Position numbers and translations under genes: made by a program. Below, piece by piece: positions 1-7,700 of a stretch of 11,820 bases of DNA. The stretch comes from CAYSUS01 sp964434165 (GTDB lineage: Bacteria > Planctomycetota > Planctomycetia > Pirellulales > Thermoguttaceae): assembly GCA_964434165.1 (NCBI GenBank), contig CAYSUS010000165.1:1-11820 (forward strand), written 5' to 3'. Numbering within the stretch: the stretch's first letter is position 1; each line of letters opens with the position of its first letter. The notes under the pieces are model-generated. The model saw nothing but the letters and a program-made list of their open reading frames with translations, was not told the origin of the DNA and did not search any database.

Positions 1-1844
1 ACGTCGATTTCACCGTCGAGGTCGAGCGAAGCCTCCGCGTGCTCGACGGGGCCGTGCTCGTGTTATGCGCGGTGGGCGGCGTTCAGGCCCAGTCGATCAC
101 CATCGATCGCCAGATGCGGCGCTATCACGTTCCGCGTCTCGCCTTCATCAACAAGATGGACCGCACCGGCGCGCATCCCGAGAAGGTGGTCCAGCAGCTT
201 CGCGAGAAGCTCGCCTGCGACGCGGTCCTCCTCCAGTTGCCCATCGGGCGCGAGGCCGATTTCGAGGGCATCGTGGACCTCGTCGCCAACCGGGCCGTGT
301 ACTTCGACGGCGAGCGCGGCGAGAAGCTCCGCCACGAGGCGATCCCCGCCGCGATGGCCGAGTCGGCCGGCCATGCCCGGCAGCAGATGCTCGAATCGTT
401 GGCCATGTACAGCGACGAGTTGATGGAGCTTCTGCTGGCCGAAGAGCCGGTGCCCGAGGAGCTGATCCACCGGGTGGTCCGCCTGGCCACCGTGCAGCAG
501 CAGTTGACGCCGGTCCTGCTGGGGACAGCCTATCGCAACAAGGGCGTCCAGCCGCTTCTGGACGCCGTGGTCCGTTACCTGCCGTCGCCCGCCGAGGTGG
601 AGCAGCGGGCGCTGGCCCACGACGATCCGCAGCGCGAGATCCCGCTGGTCGCCGACGCGGAGCGGCCGCTGGCGGCGATGGCCTTCAAGATCGTCGAGGA
701 CCCGTACGGCTCGCTCACGTTTCTCCGCATCTACCAGGGCCGCGTCGTCAAGGGCGGGACCTGCTTCAACCAGCGCACGGGGCAGAAGGAGCGGATCTCG
801 CGCCTGGTGCGCATGCACGCCGACCAGCGCGAGGACATCGACGAGGCGACCGCCGGCGACATCGTGGCCGTGCTCGGGCTGGACTGCGCCAGCGGCGACA
901 CCTACGCCGCCGAGCCGAAGTACTGCACCCTACAGAACATGCACGTGCCCGACCCGGTGATCCAGCTTTCCATCGCCCCCACGAAGCGCGACGGGGCCGA
1001 CCGGCTGGCCAAGGCCCTTCAGCGGTTCCGCCGCGAAGACCCCACGCTGCAAGTCACCTCCGACCTGGAGAGCGGCGAGACGCTCGTCGCCGGGATGGGC
1101 GAGCTCCACCTGGACATCTACGTCGAGCGGATCCGCCGCGAATACCGCTGCGAGGTCGAGGTCGGCCAGCCCAAGGTCAACTACCGCGAGGCCCCCGCGC
1201 AGGCCGCGGAATTCAACGTCCGCCACAGGAAGCAGACCGGCGGCTCCGGTCAGTACGCCCACATCGTCGGCCGCATGGAGCCCCTGCCGGACGACGCCGA
1301 GGAGACCTTCGTCTTCGAGGAGAAGATCGTGGGCGGGCGGATTCCCAAGCAGTTCATCCCCGCCATCGAGAAGGGCTTCCGCGCCGTGCTCCACCAGGGC
1401 TCCGTGGCCGGGTATCCGATCGTGGGCCTGAAGGTGATCGTCGAGGACGGCTCCTACCACGAGGTGGACAGCTCGGAGCTGGCGTTCCAGGTCTGCGCGC
1501 GCACCGCGCTGCGCGAGACGCTGCCGCGCACCAAGCCCATGCTGCTGGAGCCCGTCATGAAGGTCGAGATCGAGTGCCCCTCGCAGTTCCAGGGCGCCGT
1601 GGTCGGCGACCTGACCTCGCGCCGCGGCATCGTCGGCGGCACGGAAGTGACCGGTCCGGACTGCCGCATCGAAGGCGAAGTCCCCCTGGCCGAGACCTTC
1701 GGATACTCCACCGACCTGCGGAGCCTGACCCAGGGACAAGGCACCTTCACCCTGGAGTTTTCCCGCTACAAGAAGACGCCGGCGAATGTCGAGCGCGAGG
1801 TCGTGGCCGAGCGCAAGAAAGGCCAGTTGGCGGGCGCCGTGTAG
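1..1844 (+). CDS. fusA: Translation elongation factor G, spdEFG1/mitochondrial-EF-G1-like, 5' end cut by window
   Basis: GTP-driven ribosomal translocase, cytoplasmic. The window opens inside the G domain: the first full codon is at 3 and begins VDFTVEVERSLRVLDGAV, which follows the G3 motif DTPGH. About 85 N-terminal residues, including the P-loop, lie outside; 613 residues are visible. Counting from nt 3, G4 NKMD is at residues 50-53, domain II begins near residue 221 (AFKIVEDPYGSLTF), the domain III signature GMGELHLDI is near 364, domain IV includes GSYHEVDSSELAF, and domain V ends in FGYSTDLRSLTQGQGTFTLEFSRY. The stretch VLVLCAVGGVQ and the ending FSRYKKTP resemble mitochondrial EF-G1 and bacterial spdEFG1 more than ordinary EF-G1 (remembered family features). 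A 12-bp palindrome GCGCGGCCGCGC directly follows the TAG stop, with no T-tract. The downstream gene ugd is convergent. EF-G is certain; the subfamily is likely. Confidence 0.95.
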   Translation, partial: VDFTVEVERSLRVLDGAVLVLCAVGGVQAQSITIDRQMRRYHVPRLAFINKMDRTGAHPEKVVQQLREKLACDAVLLQLPIGREADFEGIVDLVANRAVYFDGERGEKLRHEAIPAAMAESAGHARQQMLESLAMYSDELMELLLAEEPVPEELIHRVVRLATVQQQLTPVLLGTAYRNKGVQPLLDAVVRYLPSPAEVEQRALAHDDPQREIPLVADAERPLAAMAFKIVEDPYGSLTFLRIYQGRVVKGGTCFNQRTGQKERISRLVRMHADQREDIDEATAGDIVAVLGLDCASGDTYAAEPKYCTLQNMHVPDPVIQLSIAPTKRDGADRLAKALQRFRREDPTLQVTSDLESGETLVAGMGELHLDIYVERIRREYRCEVEVGQPKVNYREAPAQAAEFNVRHRKQTGGSGQYAHIVGRMEPLPDDAEETFVFEEKIVGGRIPKQFIPAIEKGFRAVLHQGSVAGYPIVGLKVIVEDGSYHEVDSSELAFQVCARTALRETLPRTKPMLLEPVMKVEIECPSQFQGAVVGDLTSRRGIVGGTEVTGPDCRIEGEVPLAETFGYSTDLRSLTQGQGTFTLEFSRYKKTPANVEREVVAERKKGQLAGAV

Positions 1845-1863
1845 GCGCGGCCGCGCGAGGAAG

Positions 1864-1981
1864 GGAGGCAGGGGTCAGGAGGCAGGGGACGCGTGCGAAG
1901 TACGAGAGTACGCGGTACGACCGGCGATCACGCGCGCAGGTGCTCCCGTCCTTCGTATCACCCACTCACCCCGTCACTCCC
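1864..1981. repeat. Three short-period repeat blocks between fusA and ugd
   Basis: The convergent gap holds three degenerate repeat families. At 1864-1890 there are heptamers GGAGGCA, GGGGTCA, GGAGGCA and part of a fourth. At 1893-1920 GTRCG units begin at 1893, 1900, 1908 and 1915. At 1958-1981 octamers TCACCCAC, TCACCCCG and TCACTCCC lie head to tail. The last octamer begins with the complement of the ugd stop codon (tca, 1974-1976), so ugd terminates inside the tract. The reverse complement of the first block shares CCTGCCTCCTGACCCCT with, or nearly matches, the heptamer tract at 9654-9702. No intrinsic terminator with a T-run is visible. Function is unknown. Confidence 0.75.
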
Positions 1982-3293
1982 CGGGCCGGACGACCGGGCG
2001 TCCGATACTGTAGTAGGTGAAGCCCGCCTCGCGCATGCGCCGGGGGTCGTAGAGATTGCGTCCGTCGAAGATCACGGGTCGGCGGAGCAACTGGCGGACC
2101 CGGCCCAGATCGGGGTGGACGAACTCCTTCCATTCCGTGACGATGGCCAGGGCGTCGGCGCCCTGGAGGGCCTCGTCGCGCAGGCGGCAGTACGCGAGCC
2201 TGTCCCCGTAGATCCGGCGGACGTTCTCCATCGCCTCCGGATCGTGGACGCGGAGCGCGGCCCCGCGCTCCAGGAGCCGGTCGATCAGCACCAGGGAAGG
2301 GGCCTCGCGCACGTCGTCGGTGCCGGGCTTGAAGGAAAGGCCCCAGACGGCGATCGTCTTGTCGGCGAGCTGGCCGCCGAAGTGCTCCAGAACCTTGGTG
2401 GGCAGGACCGTCTTCTGCCGGACGTTCACGGCATCGACGGACTCGAGGATCCGCGGCTCCACCCCCACCTGGCGCGCCGTGGAGCACAGCGCCCGCACGT
2501 CCTTGGGAAAACAACTCCCACCGTAGCCCGCGCCGGGGAAGAGGAAGGCGAACCCGATGCGGCTGTCGTGGCCGATGCCGCGGCGCACCGCGGCGATGTC
2601 CGCGCCGCAGCGCTCGCAGAGGTTGGCGATCTCGTTGATGAAGCTGATCTTGGTCGAAAGCAGGGCGTTGGCCACGTACTTGGTCATCTCCGCGCTCTCG
2701 GGGGTCATCACCAGCAGCGGCTTGTCGGTGCGGAGGTAGGGCTGGTAGAGGTCGCGGAGCACGTCGGCCACGTCCTCGCGTCGGGCGCCGACGACCACGC
2801 GGTCGGGCTTCATGAAGTCGTCGATGGCCGCCCCCTCCTTGAGGAACTCGGGGTTCGAGGCCACGGCCACCTCGCGTCCAACCCGTTGGCGAAGCCGTAC
2901 GGCCACGCGGGCGTTCGTGCCCACGGGCACCGTGCTCTTGATGACGACGATCGCGTCGTCTCCCAGGTGCGGAGCCGCACCCTCGATCACGGACCACAGG
3001 GCGGAGAGATCCGAGGAGCCGTCCTCGCCCGACGGCGTGCCCACCGCCACGAACACCAGCCTCGAGGCGGCCGCGGCCGCGGCCAGATCGGTCGTGAAGC
3101 CGAGGCGCCCGGCGGCCCCGTTGCGGCGCACCAGCTCGGCCAGCCCCGGCTCGTAGATGGGGATCTCGCCCTCCACGAGCATGTCGATCTTGGCCCGGTC
3201 GCAATCGACGCAGATCACGTCGTTGCCCGTCTCGGCCAGGCAGGTTCCGGTGACCAGCCCCACGTAGCCGGTTCCGACCACGGCGATTTTCAC
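1974..3293 (-). CDS. ugd: UDP-glucose 6-dehydrogenase
   Basis: Oxidises UDP-glucose to UDP-glucuronate with two NAD+ in the cytoplasm, feeding exopolysaccharide or lipopolysaccharide synthesis. The 439-residue length is typical. Starting at the GTG at 3293, the Rossmann motif GTGYVG is at residues 7-12. The middle domain carries SNPEFLKEGAAIDDFMKPDR, the catalytic cysteine is C261 in GGSCFPKDV, and the C-terminal NAD/UDP-binding segment has WGLSFKPGTDDVREAPS. The GTG start was chosen because the family begins with (M)KIAVVGTGYVG. An in-frame ATG at 3356 would add 21 unconserved residues. A weak purine stretch (GGGGG) lies about 10 nt upstream. It follows gyrA by 85 bp on the same strand, so cotranscription is possible, though a small stem-loop lies in the gap. 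The stop codon falls in a repeat octamer. A GDP-mannose dehydrogenase of the same superfamily is less likely given the motif set. Confidence 0.95.
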   Translation of the reverse strand: MKIAVVGTGYVGLVTGTCLAETGNDVICVDCDRAKIDMLVEGEIPIYEPGLAELVRRNGAAGRLGFTTDLAAAAAASRLVFVAVGTPSGEDGSSDLSALWSVIEGAAPHLGDDAIVVIKSTVPVGTNARVAVRLRQRVGREVAVASNPEFLKEGAAIDDFMKPDRVVVGARREDVADVLRDLYQPYLRTDKPLLVMTPESAEMTKYVANALLSTKISFINEIANLCERCGADIAAVRRGIGHDSRIGFAFLFPGAGYGGSCFPKDVRALCSTARQVGVEPRILESVDAVNVRQKTVLPTKVLEHFGGQLADKTIAVWGLSFKPGTDDVREAPSLVLIDRLLERGAALRVHDPEAMENVRRIYGDRLAYCRLRDEALQGADALAIVTEWKEFVHPDLGRVRQLLRRPVIFDGRNLYDPRRMREAGFTYYSIGRPVVRPGE

Positions 3294-3327
3294 GGTTGTC
3301 GGACCCCCGAGTGCGAGGACGATGGAA

Positions 3328-3345
3328 CGCGCCGCATCCGGCGCG
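3328..3345 (-). other. Stem-loop between gyrA and ugd
   Basis: On the minus strand CGCGCC, a 6-nt loop GGATGC and GGCGCG form a perfect 6-bp stem 34 nt after the gyrA stop codon. No T-run follows, so it is at best a weak attenuator or terminator, or an mRNA-stabilising hairpin. Nothing else was recognised in the 85-bp gap. Confidence 0.3.
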
Positions 3346-3378
3346 GCGGTGCGCAAGTGTAGCTTGCCGGGCGGTCGG

Positions 3379-6150
3379 CTACGGCTGGGGCGCCTCTTCG
3401 TCGCCGCCGTTCTCCTCGGCCGGCACGCGCTTGACGGCCACCAGGCTGTCGCTCTCGTCGAGGGTCATGATCCGCACGCCCTGGGTGTTGCGTCCCACGA
3501 TGCTCACCTCGCCGGCGCGAATCCGCTGGATCTTGCCCCGGGCGGTGATCATCAGCAGCTCGTCGTCGTGATGGACGCGGACGATGCCGATCACCGAGCC
3601 GTTGCGAGCGCTGGTCTTGATGTCGCGGATTCCCTTGCCGCCGCGGCGCTGGGTGCGGTAGCTGCGTTGCGAGGAGCTGGTCTCGGCTTCCTCCGCTTCG
3701 TCGGGCTCCTCGCCGGCGTCCCCGTCGGGAGCGCCGTTGCCGTTCGCCTCGTCTCCGGGCGCCTCGTCGAGATCGCCCGGGACCTCACCCGCGACGGCCT
3801 CGGCCAGATTCGGGCCGAAGGGGGTCCGCTTGCCAAACCCCTTGGCGCAGGCGGTCAGGAGCTGGCCTTCGGGGTCGGCCACGACCATGCCCACCACGTG
3901 GTCGTCGCCCACCAGGGTAATGCCCTTGACGCCGCTGGCGTTGCGGCCCATGGGCCGGACGTCCGACTCGGGGAAGCGGATGGCCATGCCGCGCGACGTG
4001 GAGAGCACCACTTCGTCCGACTCGCCGGTGACGACCACGTCCACCAGCTCGTCCCCTTCGCGGAGCTTGATGGCGATGATCCCGGAGCGCAGCGGACGGC
4101 GATACGCGGACAGGGCGGTCTTCTTCACGAGCCCCCGCGCGGTGGCCATCACGAGATAGTGGCCTGGCTGGTCGAAGTCGCGCACGGCGCGGCAGTCGGC
4201 CACGCACTCGCCCTCGGCAAGATTCAAGAGGTTGACGATCGCCCGTCCGCGGCTGTCGCGGCCGAGCTGGGGCAGGTCGTACACCTTGCGCCAGTACACC
4301 CTGCCGAGGTTGGTGAAGAACAGCAGCCAGTCATGGGTGCTGGCCACGAACAGGTGCTCGATGGGGTCCTCGTCCTCGGTCCTGGCTCCCTTGAGGCCCT
4401 TGCCGCCGCGGCGCTGGGCGCGGTAGGCCGTGATCGGCGTTCGTTTGATGTAACCGCTGGAACTGATCGAGACGACCATCGTCTCTTCCTCGATCAGGTC
4501 CTCCAGGTCGATGTCGCCGATCTCCTCGCCGCTGATCTCGGTCCGCCGCGGGTCGCCGTGCTTGCGCTTCAGCTCGCGGCAGTCGTCGCGGATGATGTCC
4601 AGGATATTCTGGCGGTCGGAGAGGATGCGGAGGTACTCGGAGATGTCTTCCAGCAGCTTGCGATGCTCGCCGCCGAGCCGCTCCTGCTCCAGGTTCACCA
4701 ACTGCCCGAGCGTCATGCGGAGGATGGCGTCGGCCTGGACCGGGGTGAGCGTGTAGGCCTCGTGCAGGCCCCGCTCCTCGGCGAACACGGCGAAGCCGTC
4801 CTCGCCCAGCGCCTTCCGGAGCATGGCGGCCGGGCACTCGATGGTCATCAGCCGCTCCTTGGCCTCGGCCTGGGTCGAGGAGGTGCGGATCGTGCGGATC
4901 ACCTCGTCGATGTTGGCGTGGGCGATGAGCAGACCCTCGACGGTGTGCTTGCGCTGCCGGGCCCGCATGAGCAGGAACTGCGTGCGGCGGCGGATCACCG
5001 TCTCGCGGTGGCGGATGAACTCCTCCAACAGACCCTTGAAGGAGAACACCCGCGGCTTGCCGTCGGCCAGGGCGAGGAAGATCAGCGAGAACGTGTCCTG
5101 AAGCGGCGAGAACTCGTAGAGCTGATTGAGGACGATCTCGGGATCGGCGTCGCGCTTCAGGTCGATCACCAGCCGGACCGGCTCCTTCAGGTCGCTCTCG
5201 TTGCGCATCCCGGCGATGCCCGGAATCCGCCCCTCGTTCCACAGCACGCCGATCCGCTCCTCGACGCGGTCGCGGGCCTGCTGGAAGGGGATCTCGGTGA
5301 TGACGATGCGGTACCGGCCGCCGTGGACCTCCTCGATGCGGGCCCGGGCGCGGACCACGACCGTGCCCCTGCCGGTGTGATACCCCTGCCGGATCCCACT
5401 CCGCCCGCAGATCACGCCCCCCGTGGGGAAGTCGGGGCCGGGGCAGATCTCCAGCAGCTCGTCGATCGACACGTCGGGGGCGTCGATCACGCGGACGATC
5501 GCGTCGCAAATCTCGCCCAGGTTGTGGGGAGGGATCGACGTGGCCATGCCCACCGCGATGCCCGTGGCCCCGTTGACCAGCAGGTTGGGGAACCGCGAGG
5601 GAAGCACCGCCGGCTCGCGGCTGCGCTCGTCGTAGGTGGGGATGAAATCCACCGTGTCGAGCTGCAGGTCGTCCATCATCACGGCTGCGATGGCCGACAT
5701 GCGTGCCTCGGTGTATCGCATGGCGGCCGGCGGCAGCCCTGCGATCGAGCCGAAATTCCCTTGCTTGTCAACCAGCACATGGCGCATGTTCCACTCCTGG
5801 GCCATGCGGACCAGGGTGGGATAGATCACGCTCTCGCCGTGGGGGTGGTAGTTGCCGCTGGTGTCGCCGCAGATCTTCGCGCACTTGACGCGCGACGCGC
5901 CGGGCGAGAGATTCAGATCGTTCATCGCTACGAGCACGCGACGCTGCGACGGCTTGAGCCCGTCGCGCACGTCCGGCAAAGCCCGGCTGACGATTACGCT
6001 CATCGCGTACGTCAGGTAGCTTTCCTTCAGCTCGTCCTCGATGGACAGCTCGATGAGGCGGGAGGCGACGGGGGCGGGCGGGCCGCCTTCCGGCGACTCC
6101 CCCTGGGGTGGTTCGGGGGGATCTGGCGGGAGGTTCGAGTCCGTGGACAA
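3379..6150 (-). CDS. gyrA: DNA gyrase subunit A
   Basis: Breaks and rejoins DNA with GyrB to introduce negative supercoils. From the TTG at 6150 it has 923 residues. The winged-helix/tower core holds GLKPSQRRVL, the quinolone region HPHGESVIYPTLVRMAQ, and the catalytic tyrosine Y146 in AAMRYTEARMS. The C-terminal pinwheel starts with a canonical GyrA box QRRGGKG (579-585), which argues for gyrase rather than ParC. A second exact QRRGGKG occurs at 834-840, preceded by an acidic low-complexity insert (about 784-824) rich in Asp, Glu and Gly. The tail is also acidic. TTG 6150 is favoured because AAAGGA lies 6 nt upstream; another TTG at 6174 lacks such a site, and the first ATG lies inside conserved sequence. 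The N-terminal 30 residues are Pro-rich and unconserved. It is transcribed alone or with ugd from the promoter at 6252-6280. Confidence 0.96.
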   Translation of the reverse strand: MSTDSNLPPDPPEPPQGESPEGGPPAPVASRLIELSIEDELKESYLTYAMSVIVSRALPDVRDGLKPSQRRVLVAMNDLNLSPGASRVKCAKICGDTSGNYHPHGESVIYPTLVRMAQEWNMRHVLVDKQGNFGSIAGLPPAAMRYTEARMSAIAAVMMDDLQLDTVDFIPTYDERSREPAVLPSRFPNLLVNGATGIAVGMATSIPPHNLGEICDAIVRVIDAPDVSIDELLEICPGPDFPTGGVICGRSGIRQGYHTGRGTVVVRARARIEEVHGGRYRIVITEIPFQQARDRVEERIGVLWNEGRIPGIAGMRNESDLKEPVRLVIDLKRDADPEIVLNQLYEFSPLQDTFSLIFLALADGKPRVFSFKGLLEEFIRHRETVIRRRTQFLLMRARQRKHTVEGLLIAHANIDEVIRTIRTSSTQAEAKERLMTIECPAAMLRKALGEDGFAVFAEERGLHEAYTLTPVQADAILRMTLGQLVNLEQERLGGEHRKLLEDISEYLRILSDRQNILDIIRDDCRELKRKHGDPRRTEISGEEIGDIDLEDLIEEETMVVSISSSGYIKRTPITAYRAQRRGGKGLKGARTEDEDPIEHLFVASTHDWLLFFTNLGRVYWRKVYDLPQLGRDSRGRAIVNLLNLAEGECVADCRAVRDFDQPGHYLVMATARGLVKKTALSAYRRPLRSGIIAIKLREGDELVDVVVTGESDEVVLSTSRGMAIRFPESDVRPMGRNASGVKGITLVGDDHVVGMVVADPEGQLLTACAKGFGKRTPFGPNLAEAVAGEVPGDLDEAPGDEANGNGAPDGDAGEEPDEAEEAETSSSQRSYRTQRRGGKGIRDIKTSARNGSVIGIVRVHHDDELLMITARGKIQRIRAGEVSIVGRNTQGVRIMTLDESDSLVAVKRVPAEENGGDEEAPQP

Positions 6151-6156
6151 ATGGAT

Positions 6157-6162
6157 TCCTTT
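6157..6162 (-). promoter_or_regulatory. gyrA ribosome-binding site that decides the start
   Basis: The minus strand reads AAAGGA, then 6 nt, then TTG at 6150. This is the only good Shine-Dalgarno match near the candidate starts and supports a TTG start at 6150 over the one at 6174. Confidence 0.65.
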
Positions 6163-6251
6163 CGGCAGGGACAATCCACAGGGCGGGGCGGCGACCCTGG
6201 CTCGGCGTCAGGGGCGCCCCGGCACAGCCTCTGCGGCGCAGATAATCCGGT

Positions 6252-6280
6252 ATTTTAGCGATTCGCAAGCGTTTTCACAA
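6252..6280 (-). promoter_or_regulatory. Putative sigma70-type promoter of gyrA
   Basis: On the minus strand TTGTGA (-35, 4 of 6 consensus; plus 6275-6280) and TAAAAT (-10, 5 of 6; plus 6252-6257) are separated by exactly 17 bp in an unusually AT-rich patch of this GC-rich window. Transcription would start near 6245, giving a leader of about 95 nt before the TTG start. Recognised by eye only. Confidence 0.6.
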
Positions 6281-6521
6281 CGCCACTGGGCCGAAAAGCG
6301 GCCTCGCAACCCTAGGCCTGCCAATAACTTGCGGGAGCAGCCCCGGCGGCCTCTCCACCGGGCCTCGCCACGGGCGCCCGACCGGGCCCGCGGTGGGAAG
6401 ACGACGTCGGTCGCGCGCCGACGATCCCCTCCAAGGCATGGGCGGAGTGTCCTCTCCCGACCGACGGATCGCCCCTCCAGCCGAACGGCGTCTCCACCCC
6501 TTCCGAGACCCCCCATCCGGC
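6281..6521. other. Intergenic region upstream of gyrA
   Basis: No gene recognised. It holds one GC-rich imperfect inverted repeat (arms CACCGGGCC at 6356-6364 and GGGCCCGCGGTG at 6384-6395), which could fold in the 3' end of the regulator transcript but lacks a T-run, and a 10-bp palindrome CGGGCGCCCG at 6371-6380 between the arms. Confidence 0.4.
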
Positions 6522-7442
6522 TCAGCAGGACGTGCCGGGATCGGGGGTCGCGCGGCGCTTGGCCAGCGTGATCTCGTTGCCCGAGGCGTTGAACGCCACC
6601 TCGTCCATGAACGTCCGGATCAGCACCATCCCCCGTCCGAAGCCGTCGATCAAAGGCGCGGGATCCTGGCGGAGGTCGGGCAGGTCGTCCGTGTTGAAGC
6701 CCGGCCCCTCGTCGCGGATCAGGAACCGCGCCTCGCGGGTCGTGATCCGCGCGTAGAAGTGAATGCGGCGGCTGTTGTAGGGCGACTGGTCGCGCAGCGC
6801 GGCGATCATGTGCGCGTCGGTGTCGGTGAGCTGCTCCCCGTCCTCGAACTCGCCCAAGGGCAGTTCCAGGTTGCCGTGGAAGATCGCATTGCGCAGCGAC
6901 TCGGCCAGGGCGCGACCCAGGCGCACGGCGTCCGTGGCGTCCACCACCCCCATACGGAGCGCCGACTCTCGCACCCGGCCGACCAGAGGCGGGATCAGCG
7001 TCACGTCGTTGCACAGCTCGTAGTGAAGTTCCTCGTAGCGCAGGCACGATCGCAATCGTCTTTCCGAGTCCCCGTCGACCGGGGCCCCCAGAACGTCCCG
7101 GATCGACTCGACCAGCTTCGCCGCCAGCCGGGTCTTGGGCACGTAGTCGGCCGCCCCCAGGCGCAAGGCCTCCGCCGCGATCTGCTCGCTGCCGTCGCCG
7201 GTCATGAGGATGACGGGCACGTCCGGAAACCGCTGCCGCACCGTGCGCACCAGCTGCATGCCGTCCATCTCGGGCATCTTCAGATCGGTGATCACCACGG
7301 CGGGCGACGTCGCGCCGATCTGCCGGAGGGCCTCGGCCCCGTTGACCGCGAACTCAAGCTCGAAGTCCCCGTGGTCCTTGAGCATTCGACCGACCAGCTT
7401 GCGATCGACGGGCGAGTCATCGACGACCAGGATACGGCTCAT
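6522..7442 (-). CDS. Response regulator fused to RsbW/SpoIIAB-type HATPase domain
   Basis: Predicted cytoplasmic signalling protein of 306 residues. Residues 1-118 form a receiver domain: acidic pair D8-D9, phosphoacceptor D53 in TDLKMPEMDG, switch T81, and K103. A linker leads to a GHKL ATPase of the anti-sigma-factor kinase class: N-box E181 and N185 in ALAESLRNAIFHGN, DxGxG at D244-G248 (RDEGPGF), and GFGRGM at 267-272. There is no dimerisation/histidine domain, so it is not a normal histidine kinase. Proteins of this kind can phosphorylate an STAS-type partner or bind a sigma factor, and the receiver would gate that (inference). ATG 7442 is chosen; AGGA lies 11 nt upstream. It is divergent from the ATPase gene at 7701. 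No STAS or sigma gene is in the window, so its partner is unknown. Confidence 0.88.
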   Translation of the reverse strand: MSRILVVDDSPVDRKLVGRMLKDHGDFELEFAVNGAEALRQIGATSPAVVITDLKMPEMDGMQLVRTVRQRFPDVPVILMTGDGSEQIAAEALRLGAADYVPKTRLAAKLVESIRDVLGAPVDGDSERRLRSCLRYEELHYELCNDVTLIPPLVGRVRESALRMGVVDATDAVRLGRALAESLRNAIFHGNLELPLGEFEDGEQLTDTDAHMIAALRDQSPYNSRRIHFYARITTREARFLIRDEGPGFNTDDLPDLRQDPAPLIDGFGRGMVLIRTFMDEVAFNASGNEITLAKRRATPDPGTSC

Positions 7443-7533
7443 GGCACTTGCATTCCTGAATGGGCCGGTCCAGAATCCGTGCGGCCCCGTCCTTTGGCGC
7501 AGTGGGCGAAGGAACCCGACGGGGCATGCAAAC

Positions 7534-7632
7534 GGCTAACGGCCAATCTGGAGTGCGAGGCCCGGTTGTGCAAGCCGCACTCAACAATTCCACACACGGG
7601 GCTAACCGACGGCTAACGGACTGGCGGATAAT
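7534..7632 (+). promoter_or_regulatory. Divergent control region with three GGCTAAC boxes and a -10 element
   Basis: GGCTAAC occurs at 7534-7540, 7600-7606 and 7611-7617. The outer copies share the 11-mer ACGGCTAACGG, and the last two copies are 11 bp apart, about one helical turn. A plus-strand GATAAT (7627-7632, 5 of 6 to the -10 consensus) lies 10 bp beyond the last box. There is no good -35 hexamer (AACCGA at that distance), as in activator-dependent promoters. Transcription would start near 7639, 62 nt before the ATPase start. Inferred; no regulator is identified. Confidence 0.4.
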
Positions 7633-7700
7633 GCGCAGATTGTAGTCGTGTTTCTTGAGTGCCGAATTGCGCGCCGCCCCGGCAAGAAACCGCGATCGTC

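Noticed and set aside
1864..1981. CRISPR array
   Set aside because: Units are 7-8 bp with no unique spacers of CRISPR length and no cas genes nearby.
1893..3362. 489-codon plus-strand frame opposite ugd
   Set aside because: Antisense of a clear UDP-glucose dehydrogenase with all its motifs; low-complexity, His/Gly/Asp-rich translation.
3322..6258. Very long open frame on the plus strand opposite gyrA (978 codons)
   Set aside because: GC-rich antisense shadow: the minus strand encodes unmistakable GyrA over the same span and the plus translation matches nothing.
6356..6395. Intrinsic terminator after the regulator gene
   Set aside because: The inverted repeat has a bulge and there is no T-run on the downstream side in either direction.
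7525..7550. Possible sigma-54 promoter on the minus strand (TTGG...TTTGC)
   Set aside because: The GG and GC elements are about 13 nt apart rather than 10, so the spacing is wrong.
7534..7617. GGCTAAC copies read as attC inverse cores
   Set aside because: No complementary GTTAGCC core follows and no small cassette genes are present; direct-repeat operator boxes fit better.
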